A DNA stretch of 64,000 nt from Flavobacteriaceae bacterium. Lineage in GTDB: Bacteria > Bacteroidota > Bacteroidia > Flavobacteriales > Flavobacteriaceae. The stretch spans positions 1 through 64,000 of the forward strand of contig JASBUG010000010.1 in NCBI GenBank assembly GCA_030148025.1, in the 5' to 3' direction. The notes under the pieces were generated by a model, which was not told the DNA's origin, ran no database searches, and saw only the letters and a program-made list of their open reading frames with translations. Numbering within the stretch: the stretch's first letter is position 1; every line of letters begins with the position of its first letter. The translations under genes and the position numbers were made by a program. Below, one piece after another: positions 17,614 through 26,164 of this stretch.

Positions 17614-18255
17614 TTGATAGATAACTTAGAATACAATACAGAACGCGAGCATTTAATTATTCCTGAATATGGACGTCATATGCAGAAAATGATTAATTAT
17701 GCTACATCTAGAGAAACCAAAGAAGAAAGAAATAAATTAGCGAAAGCTATTATTTCGGTTATGGGTAATTTACAGCCACATTTAAGAGATGTGCCAGATT
17801 TCCAACATAAATTATGGGATCAACTTTTTATCATGTCAGATTTTCAGTTGGATGCCGATTCTCCTTTTGAAAAACCATCAAAAGAAGTTTTAGAAGCAAG
17901 ACCTGAGCCATTAAAATATCCTCAAAATCACCCAAAATATCGTTTTTATGGAAACAATATTAAAACCATGATTGATGTTGCAAATACTTGGGAAGAGGGA
18001 GAAATGAAAGAAGCATTGATTTATACTATAGCAAATCATATGAAAAAATGCTTTTTAAATTGGAATAAGGATACCGTAGAAGATTCGGTGATTTTTGACC
18101 ATTTATTTGAACTTTCTGGAGGGAAGATTAACCTTAAAGATTCTGAAGAAGACTTAAGAGACTCTACAAGTTTAATGCGTAATAAGCGTAAGTTCTCTAG
18201 CAATAAAAAATCTCATAAAAAGAATAGTAACAACCGTAACCGCAAACGTTACTAA
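17614..18255 (+). CDS. DUF4290 domain protein
   Basis: 213 residues, apparently starting at TTG 17614 (M-IDNLEYNTEREHLIIPEYGRH), the conserved N-terminus of DUF4290 (PF14123), a Bacteroidota-specific family of unknown function. The C-terminus (about 185-213) is a highly basic Lys/Arg/Asn tail that could bind nucleic acid. It is 17 bp upstream of murA and in the same direction, an arrangement that points to co-transcription with cell-wall synthesis. Confidence 0.88.
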   Translation: MIDNLEYNTEREHLIIPEYGRHMQKMINYATSRETKEERNKLAKAIISVMGNLQPHLRDVPDFQHKLWDQLFIMSDFQLDADSPFEKPSKEVLEARPEPLKYPQNHPKYRFYGNNIKTMIDVANTWEEGEMKEALIYTIANHMKKCFLNWNKDTVEDSVIFDHLFELSGGKINLKDSEEDLRDSTSLMRNKRKFSSNKKSHKKNSNNRNRKRY

Positions 18256-18272
18256 AATTATCCAAGTATTTA

Positions 18273-19580
18273 GTGAAAACATTTAGAATTGAAGGAGGCC
18301 ATAAACTAAGAGGTGAAATCCAACCACAAGGAGCAAAAAACGAGGCACTTCAAATTTTATGTGCTGTTTTATTATCACCAGAGAAAATCATTATTCACAA
18401 TATTCCAGATATAGTTGATGTAAATAAGCTTATCAAACTATTAGAGAAATTAGGTGTTAAAATACAGAAGTTAAGCCATGGATCTTATAGTTTTCAAGCT
18501 GATGAAGTTAACTTACCTTATCTAGAATCTGAACAATTTAAAATTGATGGTAGAGGCTTAAGAGGCTCTATCATGATTGTTGGTCCGCTTTTAGCACGTT
18601 TCGGTAAAGGATATATTCCTAAACCTGGTGGCGATAAAATTGGTCGTCGTCGTTTAGATACCCACTTTGAAGGATTCATTAAACTAGGAGCGAAATTCCG
18701 TTACAACAGAGAAGATTATTTTTACGGTGTAGAAGCCGAAGAACTTCAAGGAACATATATGCTGCTTGATGAAGCTTCAGTAACAGGTACAGCCAATATT
18801 GTGATGGCTGCAGTTTTGGCCAAAGGTACAACTACAATTTATAATGCTGCTTGCGAACCTTATTTACAACAGCTTTGTAAGATGTTGAATAGGATGGGAG
18901 CAAAAATTTCTGGAGTAGGATCTAACTTATTAATTATTGAAGGCGTTGATGAATTAGGAGGAACAGAGCATACAATGCTTCCAGATATGGTTGAAATAGG
19001 AAGTTGGATTGGACTAGCTGCAATGACTAAAAGTGAGCTAACTATTAAAAATGTAAGTTGGGAAAACTTAGGTCAAATTCCAGATGTGTTTAGAAAATTA
19101 GGTATTACTGTTGAGCGTCAAGGCGATGATATTCATATTCCGTCGCATGACAATGGTTATGAGATACAAAGTTATATTGATGGGTCAATCTTAACTGTAG
19201 CCGATGCACCATGGCCAGGATTTACACCAGATCTATTAAGTATAATTTTGGTTGTAGCTACACAAGCAAGAGGCAGTGTGTTAGTACACCAAAAAATGTT
19301 TGAAAGTCGTTTGTTCTTTGTGGATAAGCTTATAGATATGGGAGCGAAGATCATATTATGTGACCCTCATAGAGCTAATGTTATTGGACATGACTTCAAG
19401 AGTCAGTTAAAAGCAACAACAATGACGTCACCAGATATTAGAGCAGGTATTTCATTGTTAATAGCGGCGTTGTCTGCAAAAGGTACATCTACAATTCATA
19501 ATATCGAACAGATAGATCGTGGTTATGAGCGTATTGATGAACGTTTAAGAGCTATTGGTGCGAAAATAGAAAGAGTCTAG
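18273..19580 (+). CDS. murA: UDP-N-acetylglucosamine 1-carboxyvinyltransferase, Asp-type
   Basis: 435 residues from GTG 18273. It catalyses the first committed step of peptidoglycan synthesis, transfer of enolpyruvate from PEP to UDP-GlcNAc. Conserved parts include IQPQGAKNEALQIL (substrate lysine/asparagine), RGSIMIVGPLLARFG and the C-terminal RGYERIDERLRAIGA. The active-site loop, which holds Cys115 in E. coli, reads PGGD121KIGRRRLD, so Cys is replaced by Asp. Asp-type MurA is active but not alkylated by fosfomycin, so intrinsic resistance of this target is expected. It follows DUF4290 by 17 bp. Confidence 0.97.
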   Translation: MKTFRIEGGHKLRGEIQPQGAKNEALQILCAVLLSPEKIIIHNIPDIVDVNKLIKLLEKLGVKIQKLSHGSYSFQADEVNLPYLESEQFKIDGRGLRGSIMIVGPLLARFGKGYIPKPGGDKIGRRRLDTHFEGFIKLGAKFRYNREDYFYGVEAEELQGTYMLLDEASVTGTANIVMAAVLAKGTTTIYNAACEPYLQQLCKMLNRMGAKISGVGSNLLIIEGVDELGGTEHTMLPDMVEIGSWIGLAAMTKSELTIKNVSWENLGQIPDVFRKLGITVERQGDDIHIPSHDNGYEIQSYIDGSILTVADAPWPGFTPDLLSIILVVATQARGSVLVHQKMFESRLFFVDKLIDMGAKIILCDPHRANVIGHDFKSQLKATTMTSPDIRAGISLLIAALSAKGTSTIHNIEQIDRGYERIDERLRAIGAKIERV

Positions 19581-20974
19581 TTTAAAGGCTTTTGCCATTT
19601 TTTCCATACATCAGAAACATCAACACCAACAGATTTTGAAATGATAGATTCAATTTCATTATAATTGAAGGCTCTTTTGTGCTTTTTGGTCCATTCCATA
19701 AGTCCGATAATCACATCCTTAAACGATTTAGCATTATTGGTGTCTTTTTTTATTTTTTCATCCAGTTCATAAGCTAATAAAGCACCTCTGGAAAATAGAT
19801 TTCTTCCAATTCTAAAGTCTAATGAATATTGCGTAGAACCTAGCAGTGATAAATCTTTTAGACTTTTTTCTTTTATATAGCCTGGAGCAGAATTAAGTAT
19901 CTTTTTAAAGAAATTTAAAATTGGTTTTCGATTTAAAACATGATAGTAAGAGATATACCAAATAAACCCTTCATTTAGCCAAATAGTTTCAATTAAAGGA
20001 GCTGTTTGCCACTCGAATGGTTTATAGCCAGTACCATAGGAACGAAGTGGTAACCATGAATGCCCAATATGATGAATTGTGCTACCAATATTAGCTTTTG
20101 GATCGAATGTTTTAATTGCTTTTGTAATGGGCATGCTTGCCGTCATACTATTAAGATGTTCCATAGAAAAACCATAGTCATGACGATTAGATATTGGCTT
20201 TATAAACTCATAACATATCGTGTAATGCGGCATAGGAATAAAGCCAAAGTAATTATTCAAACCATTAAGGGCTAATAAACCTCTTCTTCCAATTTCTTCA
20301 ATATTGATCTCTGCTTCACTATAAGCAGCAATATAAAACGGTATAGGAGCATTGTTCACTTGTTGAACTTTTACATCATTACCCAATAAGTATTGTGCAT
20401 CTGCTAGTAATGAAAAATTAGCAACCTCATACGTAGCTTTTCCTTTTTTTCTATTTACAGAAGGTTGTAGTGTACTAAAGATAGGCCAATGTTTTGGCAC
20501 TTGTAGTTCCAGTTTTATTGGCTTGTTTTCTAGTCCTTCAATGAATCCGAAAACTGAATATCCCAAAATACCTAAATAGTTATTACGCAGTTTAGAGCTA
20601 GCATAAGCACCAAGAAGTTCCTGCTCCATTTTTTTAATATCTACTTCATAGGTAACAGCTTGTAATGATTCAGAACTATTAAAAATGAAAAAAGATCCCA
20701 TTCCTAATGTTCCGTTTATTGTTTTATTTGTGTTAGTGATTGCTTTTACATTACCGACAAAAGCACTGTAATCTGTAAGTTCATATGTTCCTGGAGCACT
20801 CCTAGGAATCATTAGTACTGTCTCTTTTGCTTCAATAGATTTAAAATAAACTTCAATAGCTACTTTAGAAGAATTTTCAGAATAAAATAATTTATACTGA
20901 ACTGTATCTTGAGCATTAATTACAAATGCATAAAGACAAAGTGTTATTGTTAAATGAAGTTTTTTAAATTTCAT
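19577..20974 (-). CDS. M61 glycyl-aminopeptidase-like protein with altered HExxH
   Basis: About 465 residues from the second ATG (20974), where a signal peptide begins (ends VINA-Q). The upstream ATG at 21007 lies within the M20 gene's terminator. The N-terminal beta domain (about 20-170) and central thermolysin-like domain resemble M61. The zinc motif reads H301-H302-I-G-H305-S-W instead of HExxH, so the catalytic Glu is His. The downstream third-ligand segment WLNEGF is present. A C-terminal PDZ domain, common in M61, is not evident. It may bind metal without peptidase activity. Its stop overlaps the murA stop region (convergent). Confidence 0.75.
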   Translation of the reverse strand: MKFKKLHLTITLCLYAFVINAQDTVQYKLFYSENSSKVAIEVYFKSIEAKETVLMIPRSAPGTYELTDYSAFVGNVKAITNTNKTINGTLGMGSFFIFNSSESLQAVTYEVDIKKMEQELLGAYASSKLRNNYLGILGYSVFGFIEGLENKPIKLELQVPKHWPIFSTLQPSVNRKKGKATYEVANFSLLADAQYLLGNDVKVQQVNNAPIPFYIAAYSEAEINIEEIGRRGLLALNGLNNYFGFIPMPHYTICYEFIKPISNRHDYGFSMEHLNSMTASMPITKAIKTFDPKANIGSTIHHIGHSWLPLRSYGTGYKPFEWQTAPLIETIWLNEGFIWYISYYHVLNRKPILNFFKKILNSAPGYIKEKSLKDLSLLGSTQYSLDFRIGRNLFSRGALLAYELDEKIKKDTNNAKSFKDVIIGLMEWTKKHKRAFNYNEIESIISKSVGVDVSDVWKKWQKPLN

Positions 20975-20991
20975 ATTGCAGATGTTATAAG

Positions 20992-21030
20992 AAGAAACCA
21001 CTTTCAAAAAATGCTGAAAGTGGTTTTTTA
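20992..21030. terminator. hairpin terminator after the M20 gene
   Basis: CCACTTTC (20998-21005) pairs with GAAAGTGG (21016-21023), with T/A runs on both sides. It lies just 3' of the M20 amidohydrolase stop on the minus strand and upstream of the M61-like gene. Confidence 0.7.
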
Positions 21031-21037
21031 TATAGAA

Positions 21038-22483
21038 TTAATTTCCTTTAGCGTCAATTGGCGGAGGACCATCGATCATTGGTTCGTAAACCACATCACC
21101 TTTACGATGAACATATTCAGCTTTAACTTTGGCTACTAAATCTGGATTTTCAAAAAGGTCTAGCATAGTCATAGACATAGCTTTGGTCGCATAGATCATT
21201 CCTTTATGACCAATGCTCATACCTCCACAAGCAACCACAGCCCAAGAGTGCCAAGGCGTATCTTTTGGTGCAACTGTAACACCAAGATTGATGTTTGCTA
21301 CATTCCAACTTACATCACCTACATCTGTTGAGCCACCTCCTGGATGTTCTTGAGTTTCTCTAAGGGGTTTAATAGTACTGTCAAATCCAATTTCAGGTTT
21401 ACCAGTTGCTTTTTGAATGTTTTTGCCAAAGGCTATTTCTTCATCTGTATAGTTAATATTACCTAGTAATTCTAAATTAGATTGCATGATCTTACCACCT
21501 TCACGATTGGGTAAAACTTCATAAATCCCCGAGATAAGAGATACTTTATAATCTACATTTGCAAGAATAGCAGCACCTTCTGCCATTGCCATAGCACGTT
21601 CATAAACAGGTTTCATACCTGACCTTTTAGTGTCTCTAACACGCATCCATACTCTTGAGTAATCTGGCACTACATTAACAACTTGTCCGCCATCTTGAAT
21701 ATGATAATGCATTCTTACAGTTGGTTTTACATGTTCTCTGTAATAATTAATACCAGCTGTATATAATTCTAAAGCATCAGAAGCTGAACGACCATTCCAA
21801 GGGTCACCAGAAGCATGAGCTGCTTGTCCAAAAAACTCTACTTTAAAATCTATTAGTGCAAGCGTACTTTGTACATCTGCTTCAATAGAAGAAGATGGAT
21901 GCCAACTAATATTTACATCTACATCATCCCAAAGTCCAGCTTGAACCATCCAGATTTTTCCAAAATATTTTTCCTCACTAGGTGTTCCGAAGAATTTTAC
22001 AGTTCCTTTTATGGTTCCAGCTTCTATTTGTTCTTTAATTGCTAAAGCAGCTCCTAAGCTGGCTGCCCCAAACATGTTATGCCCGCAACCATGACCAGCA
22101 GCACCTTCTTTTAAAGGGTTTTTATCTGGAGTGGTTTTTTGAGAAAGACCAGGTAATGCATCGAATTCTCCTAAAACACTAATGACTGGTTTTCCAGAGC
22201 CATAACTGGCAACAAAGGCTGTTGGCATACCTGCTACACCACGTTCTACCGTCATACCTTGACTCTCAGCATAATCAGCAAGAATTTTGGCCGATTCATG
22301 TTCTTCAAACGCGGTTTCGGCTAGTGCCCAAATGTCATCGCTTATTTTAATTAAATTCTCTTTGTGTTTTTCTACGGAAGCAATAATTGCTTTTTTACTC
22401 TTGCTCATTTTCTTCTTTTTTTGAGCAAAAGACATACTAATCGTAAAGCAAAGAGCTAATACGATATAAAATTTAAGTTTCAT
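21038..22483 (-). CDS. secreted M20 family amidohydrolase (AbgB-like)
   Basis: 481 residues. A signal peptide (MKLKFYIVLALCFTISMSFA) is followed by an M20D-type dizinc amidohydrolase. Motifs are GEFDALPG, HGCGHNMFGAASLGAA (metal ligands) and GTPSEE (catalytic Glu), with the lid domain inserted near DFKVEFFGQAAHASGDPWNGRSA and a final PWHSW. The closest general relation is p-aminobenzoyl-glutamate hydrolase subunit B, but a periplasmic or exported form is likely to act on other N-acyl amino acids. It is monocistronic. Confidence 0.88.
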   Translation of the reverse strand: MKLKFYIVLALCFTISMSFAQKKKKMSKSKKAIIASVEKHKENLIKISDDIWALAETAFEEHESAKILADYAESQGMTVERGVAGMPTAFVASYGSGKPVISVLGEFDALPGLSQKTTPDKNPLKEGAAGHGCGHNMFGAASLGAALAIKEQIEAGTIKGTVKFFGTPSEEKYFGKIWMVQAGLWDDVDVNISWHPSSSIEADVQSTLALIDFKVEFFGQAAHASGDPWNGRSASDALELYTAGINYYREHVKPTVRMHYHIQDGGQVVNVVPDYSRVWMRVRDTKRSGMKPVYERAMAMAEGAAILANVDYKVSLISGIYEVLPNREGGKIMQSNLELLGNINYTDEEIAFGKNIQKATGKPEIGFDSTIKPLRETQEHPGGGSTDVGDVSWNVANINLGVTVAPKDTPWHSWAVVACGGMSIGHKGMIYATKAMSMTMLDLFENPDLVAKVKAEYVHRKGDVVYEPMIDGPPPIDAKGN

Positions 22484-22583
22484 ACTGGTTGGTTTTAATA
22501 ATCTCTTAAATATAGCATTTTAAAAGCACATAAAAACCATTTGGTTTTAGTAAGATATATTGAGGAAGTTAATCTTTTGTAAA

Positions 22584-23252
22584 TCAACAGTTTTTATCGC
22601 AGCAATCGTCATCTTTAACTAGTTTACAACTTGATATTGCTAATACAGCTCCAATAATTGGTGCTGTAAGATACAGCCAAAGATGTTGTAAATTCCCAGA
22701 AACCAGAGCAGGAGCCAGTGAACGTATAGGGTTCATAGATGCTTTGGTCATTGGTCCAGCAAACATGGCTTCTAATAAAATAACACCACCTACGGCAATG
22801 GCGGCCATGGTTCCTATTTCTTTACTTCCAGTAGATACGTTTATAATTACTACCATAAGAAAGAATGTGAGTAATAATTCTAGAACAAAAGCTTTATATG
22901 GTGAAAAGCCATCTGCTGGAAAGGTACTGCCTAAAGTTTCGCTTTCGGGAAATAGAAATAGTAATAACAATGCAGCAAGCATAGCACCTACAAATTGAGC
23001 AGCAATATATGGTGGTACTTGTTTCCAGGAAAACTTTTTAGCATAAGCAAAAGCAATAGTAACAGCAGGATTAAAGTGAGCTCCAGATATTTCACCAAAA
23101 GCATAAATCATGGCCATTACTATTAAGCCCCAAGTAGCTGCAACACCAGGATGTGTAATGGCTCCGTTAGTTATTTCATTGATAGCCATAGCTCCACATC
23201 CGCAGAATACCATAGCAAAGGTTCCCATACTTTCGGCGATGTACTTTTTCAT
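22584..23252 (-). CDS. MIP family channel (aquaporin/glyceroporin-like)
   Basis: 222 residues with six hydrophobic segments and two half-helices. The first signature is HFNPAVT. The second reads S-M-N-P-I-R-S-L-A-P-A, so NPA is NPI (codon ATA). Short loops and length fit a water-channel-like MIP. The C-terminal tail CKLVKDDDCCDKNC carries four cysteines plus one in SSCK and could bind metal. The channel moves water or small neutral solutes across the inner membrane; selectivity cannot be called by eye. Confidence 0.9.
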   Translation of the reverse strand: MKKYIAESMGTFAMVFCGCGAMAINEITNGAITHPGVAATWGLIVMAMIYAFGEISGAHFNPAVTIAFAYAKKFSWKQVPPYIAAQFVGAMLAALLLLFLFPESETLGSTFPADGFSPYKAFVLELLLTFFLMVVIINVSTGSKEIGTMAAIAVGGVILLEAMFAGPMTKASMNPIRSLAPALVSGNLQHLWLYLTAPIIGAVLAISSCKLVKDDDCCDKNC

Positions 23253-23376
23253 TCGTAATTCAAAAATTTTGGTAAATATACAATCTCTTATTTTAAGGGT
23301 TTGTTAACATTTGGAGGAAAATGTAATGCGTAATTTTATGACTCTTTATTATTAATCATCAAAATACTAAACCAAA

Positions 23377-24219
23377 ATGAAAAAATTATTATTAATAGCC
23401 ATGGCGTTTACCATGTCGTATGCTGTAAACGCGCAAATAGATACGCCAGCAGCTAGTCCATTTTCTAAAGTGGAGCAAAAAGTTGGATTAACTGATATTA
23501 CTATTGAATATTCTAGACCAGGAGTAAAAGGAAGAAAGATTTTTGGAGGTCTTGAATCTTATGGTGTTGTTTGGAGAACTGGAGCAAATGCTAGAACTAA
23601 AATAACATTTAGTGACGATGTTACTATTGCAGGACAAACCTTAAAAGCTGGTACTTATGCAATTTTCACTAAGCCAGGTGAAGAAACTTGGGAGGTGTAT
23701 TTTTATACAGAATATAAAGGTAATGGAGCTCCACGTGATTGGGATGACTCAAAGGTAGCAGTTAAAACAACTGTTAATGTACAACCAATTCCTTTTGTTG
23801 TTGAAACATTTACTATTGATATAAATAATATAAGAAACTCTAGTGCAAACATTGATTTAGTTTGGGAGCAAACTTATATTACAATTCCTTTTGAAGTACC
23901 AACAGATGCTAAGGTGTCTGCTAATATCGATCGTGTTATGGGAGGTCCAGGATTTGGCGACTATTATGCTGCTGCGTCATACTATTACGGTTCTGGAAAA
24001 GATATAGCTCAAGCTAAAAAGTGGATCGATAAAGCAATGGGAATGACTGACAATCCACGTTTTTGGCAATTACGTCAACAGTCTTTAATTTATGCTAAAG
24101 CTGGTGATAAAAAAGGTGCCATTGCATTAGCTAAAGAATCATTAGCTAAAGCGGAAAAAGCTGGAAATGCTGCTTATGTTAAGATGAATAAGGAGTCTAT
24201 TGCAGAGTGGATGAAGTAA
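23377..24219 (+). CDS. DUF2911 family exported protein
   Basis: 280 residues. A signal peptide (ends AVNA-Q) precedes a DUF2911 beta domain (SPFSKVEQKVGLTDITIEYSRPGVKGR, GVVWRTGANARTKITF, LKAGTYAIFTKPGEETWEVYF), residues 25-165. A C-terminal TPR-like helical region covers about 185-280 (DIAQAKKWIDKAM, KKGAIALAKESL). The family is common in Bacteroidota and has no known function. It has its own terminator and is divergent from the MIP channel. Confidence 0.88.
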   Translation: MKKLLLIAMAFTMSYAVNAQIDTPAASPFSKVEQKVGLTDITIEYSRPGVKGRKIFGGLESYGVVWRTGANARTKITFSDDVTIAGQTLKAGTYAIFTKPGEETWEVYFYTEYKGNGAPRDWDDSKVAVKTTVNVQPIPFVVETFTIDINNIRNSSANIDLVWEQTYITIPFEVPTDAKVSANIDRVMGGPGFGDYYAAASYYYGSGKDIAQAKKWIDKAMGMTDNPRFWQLRQQSLIYAKAGDKKGAIALAKESLAKAEKAGNAAYVKMNKESIAEWMK

Positions 24220-24237
24220 TCTAATCTTGTGATTCAT

Positions 24238-24274
24238 AAAAAAGGCACAACTAAAAGTTGTGCCTTTTTTATTT
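24238..24274 (+). terminator. terminator of the DUF2911 gene
   Basis: GGCACAAC (24244-24251) pairs with GTTGTGCC (24257-24264), with A run before and six T after. It can serve both this gene and the convergent symporter operon. Confidence 0.9.
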
Positions 24275-24293
24275 AATAGATTATTCGGTTCTT

Positions 24294-26048
24294 TTATAAA
24301 ATTGTATAAGCAATTGCTCCTAAAAAGGCTGTGAGGATAAACAAAGGAAGCTTTCCTTTTCTATCAAGTGAATTAAAAGATAGTAGTAATGCTATAAAAA
24401 TTACAATAACACAGCCTACAAAATTCAGCCATAGATATGGTAAGTTAATATAGTCAAACCTGTTTAAAAAGAACAAAGCAATTACAAAACATTGTGTGAT
24501 CAATGCTGCTACAAATACCGCATTGGCTTTTACATGTTTGAAGAAAAAAGCAATTAGGAAGATACCTAATACATTACCATAAAATATAGACCCAATAATG
24601 TTTACAAGCTCTATTAAGTTTTCAGCCAGATAAGCAACACAAGCAATTAATATTGCTAAAATTCCCCAAGCGAATGTAAACCACTTAGTTGCACTCACAT
24701 AATGAGCTTCGTCCTTAGTGTTTTTTAAGTTTCTTCGATATAGATCTATAGTAGTAGTAGATGCCAGAGCATTTAATTCACTTGCAGTACTAGACATTGC
24801 AGCACTTAGTATTACAGCAAGTAATAGCCCAATCAATCCTCGAGGAAGATTATTTAAAATAAAGTGAATAAACACATAATCTTTATCGTTTGATTCTACT
24901 GATAAATTTTGCTCTTCAGATGCTTTAGCGATAAGTGCTTTTGCAGCATCACGATTTTCACGGTCTAATTTATTAGCTTCAATAAGTTGTGCTGTGATAG
25001 CTTCACTCGGTTCTTCAAGATATTGATTAATAATATTTTGTTTCTCTACAAAGATCTTTTCCTGATTTTTTTCAAGAGTGTTATATTCTTCAATATATTG
25101 TGTTTTGGCAACGGCTTCTTTGGCTTCTGGGTTAAAGTTAAGTGGCGATGCATTGAATTGGTAGAACATAAATACCATAATACCAATTAGCAAAATAAAG
25201 AACTGCATTGGTACTTTAAATATTCCGTTAAAGATCAATCCTAATTGCATTTCTTTTAAGGATTTTCCTGAGAGATATCGTTGTACCTGACTTTGATCTG
25301 TCCCAAAGTAAGAAAGCGCTAAAAATGTTCCACCAATAATCCCACTCCAAAATGTATAACGGTTATCTAAACTAAATGAAAAATCCAGAATATCCATCTT
25401 TCCACTAGCTCCAGCAACTTCTAATGCTTTTGTAAACGTAATACCTTCAGGAAGTGCATTGACTATAATGATAAAGGCAATGATTAAACCAGTAAAAATG
25501 ATACCCATTTGATATTTTTGAGTAACACTTACTGCTTTAGTTCCTCCAGAAACAGTATAGATAATTACCAGAATACCTATGATAATATTTAAAATAGTAA
25601 GGTTCCAACCTAAAACTGCTGATAATACGATAGCAGGTGCGAATATTGTGATTCCTGCTGCTAAACCACGTTGAATTAAAAATAAAATAGCAGCAAGACT
25701 TCGTGTTTTTAGATCAAATCTACGCTCTAAATATTCATATGCAGTATATACTTTTAAACGATGATAGAGTGGTATAAAGATCATACAAATCACCACCATG
25801 GCAATTGGTACTCCAAAATAGAACTGTACAAAGCCCATTCCGTCATGAAAGGCTTGACCAGGAGTTGACAAAAAGGTAATAGCACTGGCTTGAGTAGCCA
25901 TTACAGACAAACCAATAGTCCACCATTTTGATTCATTTCCTCCTCTAATATAATCCTGAACACTATTTCTGCCTCTAGTTTTCCATGTACCATAACCAAC
26001 AATTGCCAATAGTGTCGCCACTAAAACTATCCAATCTAAACTTTGCAT
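24294..26048 (-). CDS. sodium:solute symporter (SSS family)
   Basis: 584 residues, about 13-14 membrane helices of the LeuT fold. Typical SSS segments are WWTIGLSVMATQASAITFLSTPGQAF, TAYEYLERRFD, SGGTKAVSVTQKYQM, SYFGTDQSQVQRYLS and AVILSAAMSSTASELNALAST (sodium-site serines). Residues about 300-388 form a charged, coiled-coil-like insertion between two helices, absent from most short SSS proteins. It is the last gene of a tight operon, its ATG 1 bp after the stop of a 37-residue peptide. PIG-L upstream suggests a substrate such as a sugar or deacetylated amino sugar; this is inference. Confidence 0.93.
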   Translation of the reverse strand: MQSLDWIVLVATLLAIVGYGTWKTRGRNSVQDYIRGGNESKWWTIGLSVMATQASAITFLSTPGQAFHDGMGFVQFYFGVPIAMVVICMIFIPLYHRLKVYTAYEYLERRFDLKTRSLAAILFLIQRGLAAGITIFAPAIVLSAVLGWNLTILNIIIGILVIIYTVSGGTKAVSVTQKYQMGIIFTGLIIAFIIIVNALPEGITFTKALEVAGASGKMDILDFSFSLDNRYTFWSGIIGGTFLALSYFGTDQSQVQRYLSGKSLKEMQLGLIFNGIFKVPMQFFILLIGIMVFMFYQFNASPLNFNPEAKEAVAKTQYIEEYNTLEKNQEKIFVEKQNIINQYLEEPSEAITAQLIEANKLDRENRDAAKALIAKASEEQNLSVESNDKDYVFIHFILNNLPRGLIGLLLAVILSAAMSSTASELNALASTTTIDLYRRNLKNTKDEAHYVSATKWFTFAWGILAILIACVAYLAENLIELVNIIGSIFYGNVLGIFLIAFFFKHVKANAVFVAALITQCFVIALFFLNRFDYINLPYLWLNFVGCVIVIFIALLLSFNSLDRKGKLPLFILTAFLGAIAYTIL

Positions 26049-26049
26049 A

Positions 26050-26163
26050 TTATGAGAATATTTTCATTAGGAAATAAAACAATATTATATAGGCAGCATT
26101 AGCTACTAAAACTAGAGTGTAGGCTTTACTCCAGAGGTTCTTTGGTGTTGATTTTTGGCTCAT
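26050..26163 (-). CDS. 37-residue single-pass membrane peptide (putative symporter accessory)
   Basis: ATG at 26163, TAA at 26052-26050. The product starts MSQKSTPKNLWSKAYT, then has one hydrophobic helix (LVLVANAAYIILFYFLM) and a short KIFS end. It begins 1 bp after the PIG-L stop and ends 1 bp before the symporter ATG, an arrangement that implies translational coupling. Small membrane subunits encoded beside transporters are known for NSS and acetate/SSS carriers, so a stabilising or regulatory subunit is plausible. The positively charged N-terminus favours N-in topology. Confidence 0.75.
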   Translation of the reverse strand: MSQKSTPKNLWSKAYTLVLVANAAYIILFYFLMKIFS

Positions 26164-26164
26164 T

